The notes under the pieces are model-generated. The model saw nothing but the letters and a program-made list of their open reading frames with translations. It did not search any database and was not told where the DNA came from. Shown piece by piece: positions 7,732-17,861 of a DNA stretch of 35,755 nt. The stretch comes from Pseudomonadota bacterium (lineage in GTDB: Bacteria > Pseudomonadota > Gammaproteobacteria > Burkholderiales > Thiobacillaceae). Within the stretch, counting starts at the first letter, position 1. Every line of letters starts with the position of its first letter. The stretch is taken from the NCBI GenBank assembly GCA_030684775.1, contig JAUXXW010000051.1, forward strand, positions 1 through 35,755, given 5' to 3'. The translations under genes were made by a program, and so were the position numbers.

Positions 7732-9846
7732 TCAGTTCAGCAGAAGCAACAGCGCCCCTTTCTTTGCTCTCGTCATGGAGACATAGAGCAACTTACGTCG
7801 GGTTTCCGTCTCCTCTGGCTCACCCAGAAAGCGCTTTGGCGCAACCACAACCACGCAGTCGAATTCCAACCCCTTGGCGCGATGCATGGTCGCCATGTGC
7901 ACCACGTCGCGGGCATCCGCATGGTTGCTCTGGGGGGTGATGGCGACGCAACGCAGGCCGGCGACCTGCAGCCGGCTCGCCAGTGCATCCCGGTTCTTCT
8001 CGCTGGATGCAACGACGCAGATAGACAGGGGCGCACCCTCTCCCTCCGTGGCCTTCCACTGCTGGATGAACTGGGCCGCCTTCTCCGACGCGGCTTCCAG
8101 CCCGTCCACCTCCGTCAACTCGGGTTTCGGACCGTGAGACACGGACTTGTAGCGCTTGGTCTCGTCGTGGCCGTCGTCGAGGTCGTCAATCTCGCAACCT
8201 TCCAGCAAAGCGACCGCCTGGCGCCGGATTTCGTCAGTGGTCCGGTAATTGAGGTAGAGCTTGCGGGAACGCCCGCGGATGTCGATGCCGCACTTGCTCA
8301 TGGCCGCTCGGTGTCGGCTGTAGATGCGCTGATGGCCATCGCCAACGAAGAACAGGTCGTTGCTCCCCGGCGCAATCATGGCCCTGAGCAGGCGTAAGGC
8401 CTGCGGTCCGAAGTCCTGGGTCTCGTCGACCACAATCGCGCTGTATAGGTCGAGCCTTTCCTTATCCGTATTCAGCAGGTCGGCCATCTCACGGTAGGCG
8501 TCATCGACCTCCTTCAGCCGGCGCGAGGCTAGCTGCCCCCGGTATTCCTCGAACACCGGCCATACGGCGTCGCGCTTGGCCCGGCTGAGTATCACGCCAC
8601 GGCCGATGCGCCGCGCCGTCCGGTACTGGTCCAGGGTCGTGATCCCCTGGGCGAGGATGACCTGCTCCAGTTCCTGCTCGTAGAAGTTGTCGGGCAAATC
8701 CAGTGAATCGTTCTTCACGGCCAGGGCGGCCTGCCACGCCTGCAAGGGGGCGTCCTGCTTGCGGTCGTAGACGATGCGATGCTCAAGTTTGTGGCTGCGC
8801 ATGTAACCGTTCACCCAGGCGTCCAGGTTCTTGATTTCGAGCCGGGCCAGGGTTTCGGTTCCACACAGGGTGCGCAGGTTCTGGTCGATGTCGAGGGCCA
8901 GGTTCTTGGTGAAGGTGGTGAACAGCACTTTCTTGCCAGGCAGGGTGCGGTTGTCCGCCAACCACTTGGCGCGATGCATGGCCAGCACCGTCTTGCCGGT
9001 GCCAGCACCGCCCAGGACCCGCACCGGCCCGCTGCGGTCCCCCATCGCCAGCTTGTGCTGTGTGGGGTGCAGAAACACCCGCCACTGGGCCAGGGGGGCA
9101 TTCATGATGGCGAGCATGGTTTCGTCGTCATTGACCACCACGAAGCGGGACTGGGATTCCGGTGTCGTGAGCGCGGCGGCGAAATCCTCTGTGTCGATGA
9201 CACGGTCCACCCGAGTCTCGCGTGCGACCAAGACCTGGTCGACCGTATCGCCGGCGGCCACCAGGAAGAGGCCTTCGTAGGCCTCAAGGGGCAACTGCGC
9301 CTGTATCGTGTCCAGGTCTTCTTCCGTCTCTAGCAAGCGCACCTCAGGCAAGAGTTCCTCAGGTACACCGAGGCTCATCAACTCGTGGTCGGACACTTGG
9401 GTGAACAGGGGATTCGTGGGGGCTGGCGCGGCCACTTCCACCGGCACGTCAGGCGACAGGGCGGGATCAGTTGCAGCGGTGGCTGGCGCCTGTTCCACCA
9501 CGTTCTCCAGCATCAGCAGCTGCATGGCGCCGGTGACCGGGTTGATGGTCAGCTTGCGATTTTCCGCCCAGCGATACGCCTCATCGTGGCGGTTCACATA
9601 CAGCAACACGTACACATCGCCAGTAGCAGGCTTGAATACGATGCCCCGCCAATCCTTGTCCATGCGGACGGATTTCAGGTTCGGATCCCGCGCCCCGTTG
9701 ATGTTCTCGTAGTTGATGCCCGAACTGGTGGGGTCGGCCTGGAACTGGATGGCCCACTTCATCACCTTCGTATGGACGTTGACCGGCAACTTGCCGAGTT
9801 GCATCAAGAAATCCTGCGACAGGGCAACCTTGGGACTCAAGCTCAC
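7732..9846 (-). CDS. UvrD-type SF1 helicase with N-terminal RelE/ParE-like domain
   Basis: A 704-aa protein. Residues about 1-105 resemble the RelE/ParE toxin fold (LKSVRMDKDWRGIVF, then YVLLYVNRHDEAYRWA). After a linker come all SF1A helicase motifs: Walker A GGAGTGKT (279-286), VVDETQDF (472-479), VGDGHQRIY, LNYRTTDEIRR, ATMHRAKGLEFD and YVSMTRAK at the C-terminus. It should translocate on or unwind single-stranded-tailed DNA using ATP. The start is a GTG at 9846 with AGGAG 7 nt upstream, inside the end of the preceding gene; the gap is 4 nt, so it is coupled to the giant helicase. It is the last gene of the defence-like operon. The helicase call is firm; the toxin-like fold is by sequence pattern, and its role is unknown. 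Confidence 0.9.
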   Translation of the reverse strand: MSLSPKVALSQDFLMQLGKLPVNVHTKVMKWAIQFQADPTSSGINYENINGARDPNLKSVRMDKDWRGIVFKPATGDVYVLLYVNRHDEAYRWAENRKLTINPVTGAMQLLMLENVVEQAPATAATDPALSPDVPVEVAAPAPTNPLFTQVSDHELMSLGVPEELLPEVRLLETEEDLDTIQAQLPLEAYEGLFLVAAGDTVDQVLVARETRVDRVIDTEDFAAALTTPESQSRFVVVNDDETMLAIMNAPLAQWRVFLHPTQHKLAMGDRSGPVRVLGGAGTGKTVLAMHRAKWLADNRTLPGKKVLFTTFTKNLALDIDQNLRTLCGTETLARLEIKNLDAWVNGYMRSHKLEHRIVYDRKQDAPLQAWQAALAVKNDSLDLPDNFYEQELEQVILAQGITTLDQYRTARRIGRGVILSRAKRDAVWPVFEEYRGQLASRRLKEVDDAYREMADLLNTDKERLDLYSAIVVDETQDFGPQALRLLRAMIAPGSNDLFFVGDGHQRIYSRHRAAMSKCGIDIRGRSRKLYLNYRTTDEIRRQAVALLEGCEIDDLDDGHDETKRYKSVSHGPKPELTEVDGLEAASEKAAQFIQQWKATEGEGAPLSICVVASSEKNRDALASRLQVAGLRCVAITPQSNHADARDVVHMATMHRAKGLEFDCVVVVAPKRFLGEPEETETRRKLLYVSMTRAKKGALLLLLN

Positions 9847-9850
9847 GGCA

Positions 9851-12800
9851 TTACTCCTGATGGTTCAGTTCAAGCCCCAGCAACGGGGCGATAGTCATCT
9901 GCCAAGGTGTTCCGGATACCGTCGAGGCATCGTCGAGTAGCACGACCTGCCAGCCGGCCTCGGCCCACGGTGCACTCATATCATCCTGGTCGGCTCGAAG
10001 CAGCACCACTTCGGCCTCATGCCAGGCCATTTCCGCATCGGCGAGGACTCGGCCTTTATCGTCAGCCAGCTCCATACCGACTTCGGGTAGCGCGGCGCCA
10101 GCCTGGGCAAGCAGGGTCAGTCCTGCCTTCAAATCGCCCAAGACCTGCTCCATAACCGCAGCCCAAGCCGCATTCAGCGCAGCCTGGCCGGGCGATTGGG
10201 GAGGCTCGCCCGAAGCGCCCACATTCAGGTCTTCGTAATCATGCCCGTCGAGGCCGCTGGCCGTCGCCAGCCACATGCCAGGCAGGAATTGCGCCGCGTT
10301 GAACACCTGCAGCCAGCGTCGCCATGCCAGGTGCAAGTCTTCTTCCTTCTCTGCGCCAGCTTCATCCAGCAGCACCACGCCCGGGGATGACCAGCCCCCG
10401 TCGGGAATGTGCCCGTTGGCCAAGGCTGTTGGCCAATGGCCGATGTAGCCGCAGGGACTCAATACTTTTGAGACGCTGGGTGCAAACCCCTTGCCCGGCT
10501 CGCGGATGGCTTCTGGCAGTCGCGGCAGCCACGGGGCCAACTGCTGTTCGCAGGCCGCCTTGTCCTGCGGCGTGGAGGGAATCATCAGGAACCCCAGCCA
10601 GAGCGCATTGCGCTGGAACGTATCCAGGGCCGCATCCTTACCCTGTGCGTCGTAGCCCATGGCCAGCCACTGCAAGAGTCTGGCCACCGCATGCTGGGTA
10701 AAAGCCTTTTCCTGGGCCCGGGGCACGCTGGTCGGCGCCCTGCTCCCGTCATGACGCGACATGGCGGCCAGAGGGGACTCCAGGTCGGTGTCCAGGCAGC
10801 CATCCAGGGCCGCCTTCACGTCCTGGTGGGTGACCGACCAGACCCAGAAGCCGCCGGAGGCCAGGATGGCATTGCGCTTCCGGGCATCGTCGCGCAGCCC
10901 ATCCTTGTGATACGCCCAGCCATCGCAGAATACCGCGATGGGTTTGCGCTTGGCGCCGCTCGACCAGGGCCAAATTACGAAATCCGGTTTGCACTGGACC
11001 GCCACCCCCTGGTCGGGGCCGAGTTCGCACTGAAGCTCAATCCGATAACGCTGGCTGTCAACCTGGAGGACATAGCCCGTCTTGCCATGCACCAGGTCCT
11101 GCACCAGGGTCACCGGCGGCAGGCTGCCCACACCACCGAGCCGGTTCAGGCTCTCGATGAAGCGCGCCTCCAGTATCGAGTCGAAGTTCGGATTGATATA
11201 GATGTCCGAAATGGTCTTGACCCGCTCCAGTTGGTCCAGTGACCCCACCAGGTCGCTGAGCACGGCCTGCGCCATGTCCCGGGAGACCAGCTCCATGCTC
11301 CGTCCCAGGCGGTATTGGTAGAGGCAGCGATAACAGCCGTCCTTCTCCGGGTCCTGGTTGCAGGAACAGGCGTTGAGCGCTGCCAGGGCCATGCGCAGCA
11401 CGTCGGCCAGAGTGCCGGCATCGTGGGCCAGGAGCTGGTGGAGATAACCGGTGCCGCCCGGCACCGAGTCGTACAGCATGACGAAGAACTTGCGCGGCCC
11501 GCCTTCCTTGCCGGGCTCGTCCTGCAACACCATGCGCAGATGGTCCACCTTGCCGCCGAAGCGGCGCTTGAGGCCCAGTTGCACCGCGGCCATGAAGGAC
11601 TGCACCACCCGCTCGTCCACGCCGTTCTTGGTATACGGCACCAGTATCCGCAGGGCCTCGGACTCGAACTCCCGATACAGGTAGAGGCATTCCAGCAGGT
11701 TGGACGGGGCCGAGTTGCCATGCCTGGGGCAGTCGAAACTGTGGCTTTGCTCGTTCGCCTCGGCATTACGCCGGGGCGGCTTCTGCACCTTGCCGCAGTA
11801 CCGGCACAGCTTGAACCCCGGCCGGGTGGATTCCTTGTCCGCCACCTTGAAGGCTTCCCCCGGCTTGGCCAGTTCGCCGAAATTCACATCCCGGAAGGTG
11901 ACCCGGGAGATGAACTCGAAGCCGAAGGGCAGCTCCCCGGAGGGAATCTGCCAAGCCTCGCGGATGTTCGACGGCAGGAAATCGGCCATCAGCTGGCGCA
12001 CGTAATACTTGGGCTCCCGGTCCTCCGCGCTGTCGTCGATGCGGACATCGGTATCGTTGCTGTTTGCAATGGCCTGCTTGAACCGCAGCAGGGTGCGCCT
12101 TTGCGCCGCGTCGGACCACATGGCATCGCCGCAGCGGGGGCAGGTCATGTGGACGTCCGGCTCCAGGGCCAGGTTCTGCATGTGGTGGCAGCCGGGACAG
12201 AAACGCCATTCCTCGGCCTTGGCCAGATTCATGTTTATCTGGTCCACTTCCACCCGCCGCTGGTTGGCGTAGAAGCGGTTTTCCGGGGCGAACTCGGACA
12301 GGGCAGACTGGGCGGGACGCTCGTACTTCTGGGTTTTGAGGGTGACGTAGGCGCCCTCGCCGGGCTCGTCGGCTCCCCGCTTGCGCCACAGCACGGACTT
12401 CAATTCCACCCCGGACTCGGGGAAGGCGTAGTTGGGAATGAGGCCGGCGTCGGTCAAGGTGTTCAGCAAGTCACGCCCGTTGATTTCCTTGATGAGCTCC
12501 AGCAACTTGTCCCGCTCGCGCAGCAGGTTGTTGATGAGGTCGCGCGTGCTGTCGTCCTGCGGACCTTGTTGTGCCTTGACCTTGGCACGGTCCAGCTCCT
12601 CCTTGCGCTTCTTGTACGCCTTACGCTCCTCCAGCAGTTCCTCCAGGGCCTTCATCAGCCGGGTGCGCAGCCCGTCCACCTCGCCATGCCCCTGCATGAA
12701 GTCTAGGAGACGGCCGCGCACCACGTCGTTAACGTCCCCGGCCAGCAGGGCCATGAAGCCCTCGAACAGCCGGTCTTCGTTGGTCAGCACGAAATCGCAG

Positions 12801-15800
12801 AAGAGATAGGGGAAGCGGTCCAGCTTGGCCTGGGCGATGGCGTCCAGTGCCTGAGAGGTCTTCTCCGGCAAGGCCGTGGTGTTGCTGAGGCTCGCCACCC
12901 AGTCATCCATGCAAAAGGCGAACAACTGGCGCCGCAACACTTCCGCCGCTTGCAGGAACACCCCCGGCGGCGTCACCTCCCCGGCAATCATCTCCTCAGT
13001 CTCGGCGAAGAAATACAGGTCGTGGGGACTGTTGCCATCCGCCAGGGTGGTGGTCATCGCGTTGCCGTCACGGCGGCCGGCACGACCGATGCGTTGCAGA
13101 AAGCTGGCCTGGTTGGGCGGCACCGAACAGAGCAGGACGGAGGACAGGTCGCCGATGTCCACACCCATCTCCAGGGTGGGGGTGGCCGAGAGCAGGTTCT
13201 CGTACCACGGCCGGGGGTGCTTGTCCTTGAAGCGTAGTTCCAGCGCCTCCCTCGCCTCGCGTTCCAGGAGGCCCGTGTGTTCCGCCGCAATCACCCGGCG
13301 TAAATCCCCCTTGCTGTAGCGTTGCGCCCACCAGTCGGCGGCGAACGGAATCAGGGTTTCGTAGGGGAACTCAACCGCATCCAGGCAGGGCATGCCCAGC
13401 AGATGCTCGGCATCCTGCTGCGGCACCGCGAGTTTGCGCTTGCCTCCCTGGGTGGCCACGAAAGCCACCTTGGTGGTGAGCAGCAAGGCCCCGGCACGGA
13501 TAGCCAGGGTGTCACCCTGGTGGTGCTGGGTGCGATGCAGGATGCCCGCATCGAGCAGGGCATCGATGGCGGCGAGGGACAAATCCACCGCCATGCCGGG
13601 GGCCAGCAGGGCCTGGCGCCCCAGGCAGGCTTCCACCCAGCGGTCGTACCAGGTGGAACGGCTGGTGCTGGTCAGCCGGTCGAAATCCCGCTGCGTGCCC
13701 AGGGTCAGGAATATCGGACGCGGGGTGGACTCCCCCATCTTGGGCAGCCATTCGCCACGCCCGGCGCTGCGGGTAAGCCCATAGATGTTGCCGTCGCCGG
13801 CATACGAATCCAGTTCCGGGTGCATCACGCCACCGCGCCGGCGCATGTGGTTCAACATGCCCCAGAGCCACCGGGACGTAGTGGCTTGTTCCAGACTACG
13901 CAGGCCGAATTGCTCGTGCAGCTTGGGCAGCAAGCGGCCGGCCACTGCATCGACGCTCTCCCAGGGCACGGCCACCACCGCCTTGCCTATCCGCTCCAGG
14001 GTGCGGCCCCGGTGGCTGAGGTAGGTGAACTCGCTGTAGGCCTGCCACAAGACGCGCTTCTTCACCTTGCCCGGCAGCCGGCTCTGGCTGGGCAGGTGCT
14101 GGTGCTCCAGCAGTTCCACGCTCCAGTCGTGCTGCCAGGCCATGTTCGGGGCCAGGAACTCGGACACCAGGGTCTCCGGGTCCATGTGCAGGACCGAGGC
14201 CGGGTTGTCGAACTGGAATGCCAGCCTGTCGAGGAAGTCGGACCAGGCCATGCTGCGCTGGCCGAACTCATCCAGCGCATGGGCCAGGGCTGTGCGGATG
14301 TTGTTCTGGTAAGTCCGGGCGCCGAAGAAGCCGGCCCGATGGGCGGCGTCCTGCACCGAATCCGAGAAGGCGATGAGCTTCTTGTCGTCGTTGTACGGGC
14401 TGGCCCAACTGCTCGCCGGCAGAGTGGCGGGCACAACAGGATAACAAGCTTCTTGTCGTCGTTGTACGGGCTGGCCCAACTGCTCTCCACCACCTGGGAG
14501 CCCAGCGTGGCATTCCGAGCACCCAGCAAGAGCAGTTCGTCCCGCTCGCCACAGGCCGGGCAAGTGTTGTCGTGCCGGGTGTACTGGGTCTTGCCGACCA
14601 GCTGGGTACGCTGGGCCGTGACCCGAAACATGGGTGCGAGCTCCTGGTGCCCGCAGGCCAGGCAGGTTTCCTCGCCCTGCTGCACGTTGCCGCAAGCCGT
14701 GCAGACGCGCTGGTGCACACCCTCCACCTGGGAGCGACCGAAACTTGCCGCCGCATACAAACGAGTCGCCTCGGGCCGCCGCGAGAACCAGGTGTTGTAG
14801 ATCTCGTCGAGCTGGGTGGAGAGCTTGCTGCTGCCCTGAACCATGCGGGAAAGCCAACCCGTGGTCCGGCATTGCCGGCACTGCACCATGGGCAGATAGA
14901 CGCCGTCCCGGTCGCTGGGCAAATCCCGGGCGCTGCGCAGCGTGACTTCCAGGGGTGTCGCGCTCAGCTTGCCCACCATGCGTCGCAGCTCGCGTACCCA
15001 CAACTGCACCCGCAGCGTCACCAGGGGTTGCCGACTTTCACGCAGTGCCCAGGCCACCAGGACCAGCAAGGCATCCAGCACCATGCCCACCTGAGCCGGC
15101 GTTGCCGCGGGCAAATTGCGGGCGAAGGCTTCCATGAGAACGGGGTAACTCACCGCCCCGCCCTTCACCAGCTTGAGCAGGTTGACGAACAACTGATGGC
15201 GCTTGAGCAGGTTCCCCAGCGCAATGCGCCAGGCGGGGTCGGCTACCACCGCCGGCATCGGCTCCTCCGGGAACAGCAACCCGAACCAGGCCCGGATGGC
15301 GGCCTCCGGGGAGGCATAGCGGGACGGCGCTAGCTGCTCGGCCATTTCCGGGCGGAACAGGAACATGAAGTCCACGGTAGCGTCTTCCAGGAAGGCGCCG
15401 ACCCCCTGGCGGTTTTCCGTGACCACCGACTCCGGCGGGAACGGCACCCCGAACACCTGGCGGGCGTATTCGCGCAATGGCGCGGTGTCCGATGCCCCGC
15501 CCAGGGTTGCCGAGGTGCCGGCACAAATCAGGTGTTCATTGGGGATTTTCAGACGAGCGCGCAGGCGCCGCAGGAGCAGGGCCAGGTCCGTACCCTGGGC
15601 GCCGTCGAAGGTGTGGAGTTCGTCCACCACCAGATAGCGCAGGGTGGTCGGCGTGTTCTGCTCCCACAACTGCCGGTCCTTGGGGCGCAAAAACAGGAAG
15701 TCCAACATCTTGTAGTTGGTCAGCAAGATGTCGGGCGGATGCCGGCGCAAGGTGTCCCGGTCGGTGATGACGCTGTCCGGGGTCATCACGGCCCCTTCCC

Positions 15801-16329
15801 CCGCGTTGCCCACCTGGCCACCGACGTACAGGCCGACACGCAGACCGGCGAACGCCGGCACCTTGGCCACCAGTTCGGCAATGCGCCGCGCCTGGTCCGA
15901 GGCCAGTGCGTTCATGGGGTAAATCACCAGCGCCTTGATGCCGTGCTCGCCGGCGGCGCGAGTCCGGGCGCAGTGGTCCAGCACCGGGAACAGGAAACAT
16001 TCGGTCTTGCCGCTGCCGGTGCCAGTCGCCACCAGGGTGTGTGCGGCCAGGTGCTGACTGAGATGTTGAGTGGATAGGCGCAGCCAGGACGCTTCCTGGT
16101 GGCTAAAACCCGGGTGCTCGGTTTCAAAGGTGGAGAAAAAATGCTTTCCCGCCTTGCCCGCCACGAAGGGCAAGCCCACCTGCACGTAGGGCCCCTTGAG
16201 CCACCCCGATTCGTCCTCGACGAACCGGCTCATCAAGCCATGCAGGAACGGGTCGGCCGGTTCGAAACCCGCCACCAAAAAGTTCTTCAGGCCGGTCTGG
16301 ATGTCTTTGGCGAGCAGTGACGGCAGCAT
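9851..16329 (-). pseudogene. giant SF2 helicase with DUF1998 and Vsr-like end (DruE/DrmAB-like), frameshifted
   Basis: Two overlapping frames (16329 to about 14400, then to 9851) form one protein of 2135 aa if the 71-bp insertion near 14376-14485 is removed; the length is then an exact multiple of three. N-terminal half: Walker A ATGTGSGKT (101-109), YPMNALASDQ, DELH (236-239), GTSATLGG. Then Cys pairs (CRQC, CTACG, CLACG, CPACG) and the second RecA lobe with SATPTLEMGVDIGD and QRIGRAGRRDGN. DUF1998 follows with DSVPGGTGYL and a CSCN...CYRC cluster. Near 10810-11020 PDFVIWPW, VFCDGWAYH and GFWVWSVTHQDV recall Vsr-type nucleases. Such helicases act in DISARM (DrmA+DrmB), Druantia (DruE) and Dpd (DpdJ). 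The start at 16329 has AGGGA upstream. As written the protein would stop early. Confidence 0.88.
14376..14485. repeat. 39-bp direct repeat causing the frameshift
   Basis: Bases 14376-14414 and 14447-14485 are identical and 71 bp apart, separated by 32 bp of unrelated sequence (14415-14446). Both copies encode the same peptide SSWASPYNDDKKL-like segment in the giant helicase. Seventy-one is not a multiple of three, so the reading frame breaks here. Confidence 0.95.
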
Positions 16330-16348
16330 GGTTTCCCTTGTTTGTATT

Positions 16349-17320
16349 TCATCGCTGGCGGTTTCTCATTTGTACCGGCAAAACCTCCCAACCGGCCAAG
16401 GTATCCGCCGTCGAAGCGTCCAGCCTATCCACCGTCTCCGGATGTGGCGGCTTGTCCACCAATGCAATGAAGGAACCCTCCCGCAACACCCCGGGAAAAA
16501 CCACCAGGCAGCGCCCGCTGTGTCGGGTGGACGGGTAGAGGATGCCTTCATAGCCCGCATCCCGAATCATCTCGGCCAGCACCTGGCTAGGCGCGGGCAA
16601 ATCGAACTGTACCGGCAGCCTTCGCCAGTTATGGCTGAATATCACCTCGAAAAGCTGTTTCCCGGTGCGAATCATGTACAGCGCATTCTGCTGAATTTGC
16701 AGCTTGCGCTTCAGTTTGCCCGCCCGTTCCGGCAGCTTGATTCTGCCCAGCACACGGGCCACCGGGTCCAGTTTCTCGGGCGAGGTGGCGTCGAACACCC
16801 GGGCCAAACGTCCGTCCAGACGAACCGTCACATGGCTGACATTGGGGTGCAGGGCAAGGTCGGCGGCGGACAGCCCATCCCGCCTCTCATCGCTGCCCAT
16901 CTGGAATTTCTCATGGAACGCCGTCTCGAAGTCCTCGGCCAGATACAGGGCCGGCCAGGGTGGCAGCGTCCCCCGTTCCAGGTCGGCGCCGGGATTGAAA
17001 CGGCCACCGTAAGCCAGGAGGCTTCCCCCGGCGGACAAGGGGTTCAGGCTATGGGAGTAGGTCGCGATGCGGAACCAATTGTGGATTTCCAGGGAGGTCT
17101 CGACCTGCTGTTGCAGGGCGGCCAACAGGTCGGGCCAGAGTCGCCGGCGTTCCGGCTCCAGCGCGTAGTAGAGGGTGCGCTCCAGTTCATCCAGGTCCTC
17201 GGAGAGCGTTTTCCATTGCTGGAGGGACGCTTCGGAAAAACGGTCGAGTTCGAGGATGCCCCTCGGCTCGCGGGGCGCGCCCGACTTGCCAGGGGGAGGA
17301 AGGGGTTTGCTCCGAGGCAC
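16349..17320 (-). CDS. RES-domain toxin (NAD+-degrading family)
   Basis: A 323-aa protein with a RES domain over about residues 80-285: WFRIAT (Arg84), YGGRFNPG (104-111), PALYLAEDFETAFHEKF (123-139) and GILYPSTRHSGR (259-270, conserved Ser264). Known RES toxins of the MbcT/RES-Xre type degrade NAD+ and stop growth until neutralised by their antitoxin. Here about 80 N-terminal residues and a C-terminal tail make it longer than the usual 150-230 aa. The start is a GTG at 17320, 11 nt after the antitoxin stop; ribosome site is weak (AAGG), so the exact start is uncertain. It ends 19 bp before the giant helicase, inside the same operon. Confidence 0.83.
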   Translation of the reverse strand: MPRSKPLPPPGKSGAPREPRGILELDRFSEASLQQWKTLSEDLDELERTLYYALEPERRRLWPDLLAALQQQVETSLEIHNWFRIATYSHSLNPLSAGGSLLAYGGRFNPGADLERGTLPPWPALYLAEDFETAFHEKFQMGSDERRDGLSAADLALHPNVSHVTVRLDGRLARVFDATSPEKLDPVARVLGRIKLPERAGKLKRKLQIQQNALYMIRTGKQLFEVIFSHNWRRLPVQFDLPAPSQVLAEMIRDAGYEGILYPSTRHSGRCLVVFPGVLREGSFIALVDKPPHPETVDRLDASTADTLAGWEVLPVQMRNRQR

Positions 17321-17331
17321 CCGTGCTCGCC

Positions 17332-17769
17332 TTATCCGGGCAATTCCGGCGAGGGCGCGGCACCCTCCGAGCGTGCTTCCAGCATCGCGTTGACGATGAA
17401 CTTGCGCAGGCGTTCAAAGCGGCCCAGGCGAATCATGTCGCGGGGCGACACGTCGCCCAGCAGCGGGTTGCGCGCCTTGAACCAGGCCACGGTCTTGTCC
17501 ACGTCGCCATCGAACACCCGGGCCACCAGGTTGATGGTCTGGGCAATCTCCTCCAGTCGCTCGCGCACCGGCTCGGGCATGGCCTCGTCAAAACGCACGG
17601 ACTTGGGGGAGACCGAGGCGAGCCGGGAGACATCCTCCTTCTTCAGGTTCAGGAAGCCCTGCACCGCCTTGGCATTGAAGCCCGTGCCGAGGCCGAACTG
17701 CATGTAGTCGTCGGGTACGCTGTCGAACAAGGTGAAGGGCTTGGTGCTGGACGAAGCGGCGGCGAGCAT
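17332..17769 (-). CDS. Xre/MbcA/ParS-type antitoxin (DUF2384)
   Basis: A 145-aa partner of the RES toxin. The C-terminal half (about 75-130) fits the DUF2384 toxin-binding domain: LVARVFDGDVDKTVAWFKAR then NPLLGDVSPRDMIRLGRFE. The middle (FNAKAVQGFLNLKKEDVSRL, 31-50) looks like the Xre-like helix-turn-helix. Antitoxin-first order matches known Xre-RES pairs. ATG at 17769 with GAGG upstream. Two 11-bp direct repeats lie 33-54 nt upstream and may be its operator, so the pair may have its own promoter within the long operon (the 92-bp gap to the methylase is the longest in the operon). Confidence 0.83.
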   Translation of the reverse strand: MLAAASSSTKPFTLFDSVPDDYMQFGLGTGFNAKAVQGFLNLKKEDVSRLASVSPKSVRFDEAMPEPVRERLEEIAQTINLVARVFDGDVDKTVAWFKARNPLLGDVSPRDMIRLGRFERLRKFIVNAMLEARSEGAAPSPELPG

Positions 17770-17801
17770 GATGTCAACCTCGAATTAAACAAAAACGGCC
17801 C

Positions 17802-17823
17802 ACGATTTGACCACGTTTCGACC
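17802..17823 (-). promoter_or_regulatory. tandem 11-bp repeats, possible antitoxin operator
   Basis: ACGATTTGACC (17802-17812) is followed directly by ACGTTTCGACC (17813-17823), 9 of 11 identical and one helical turn apart, just upstream of the antitoxin start. This fits binding sites for the Xre-type antitoxin; inferred only. Confidence 0.45.
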
Positions 17824-17839
17824 AATCCTCCAAGGGTCT

Positions 17840-17858
17840 GGTTCCGCCCTGCGGAACC
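17840..17858 (-). promoter_or_regulatory. hairpin after the methylase gene
   Basis: An 8-bp perfect stem GGTTCCGC/GCGGAACC with a 3-nt loop, 3 bp beyond the methylase stop. No T run follows, so it is more likely a weak attenuator or mRNA stabiliser than a full terminator. Confidence 0.4.
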
Positions 17859-17861
17859 CCA

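Noticed and set aside
9851-16329. Reading the giant helicase as two natural genes (DrmA and DrmB)
   Set aside because: The break falls inside a conserved stretch and coincides with a 39-bp duplication; removal of 71 bp restores one frame, and the break lies before the second helicase lobe rather than between helicase and DUF1998.
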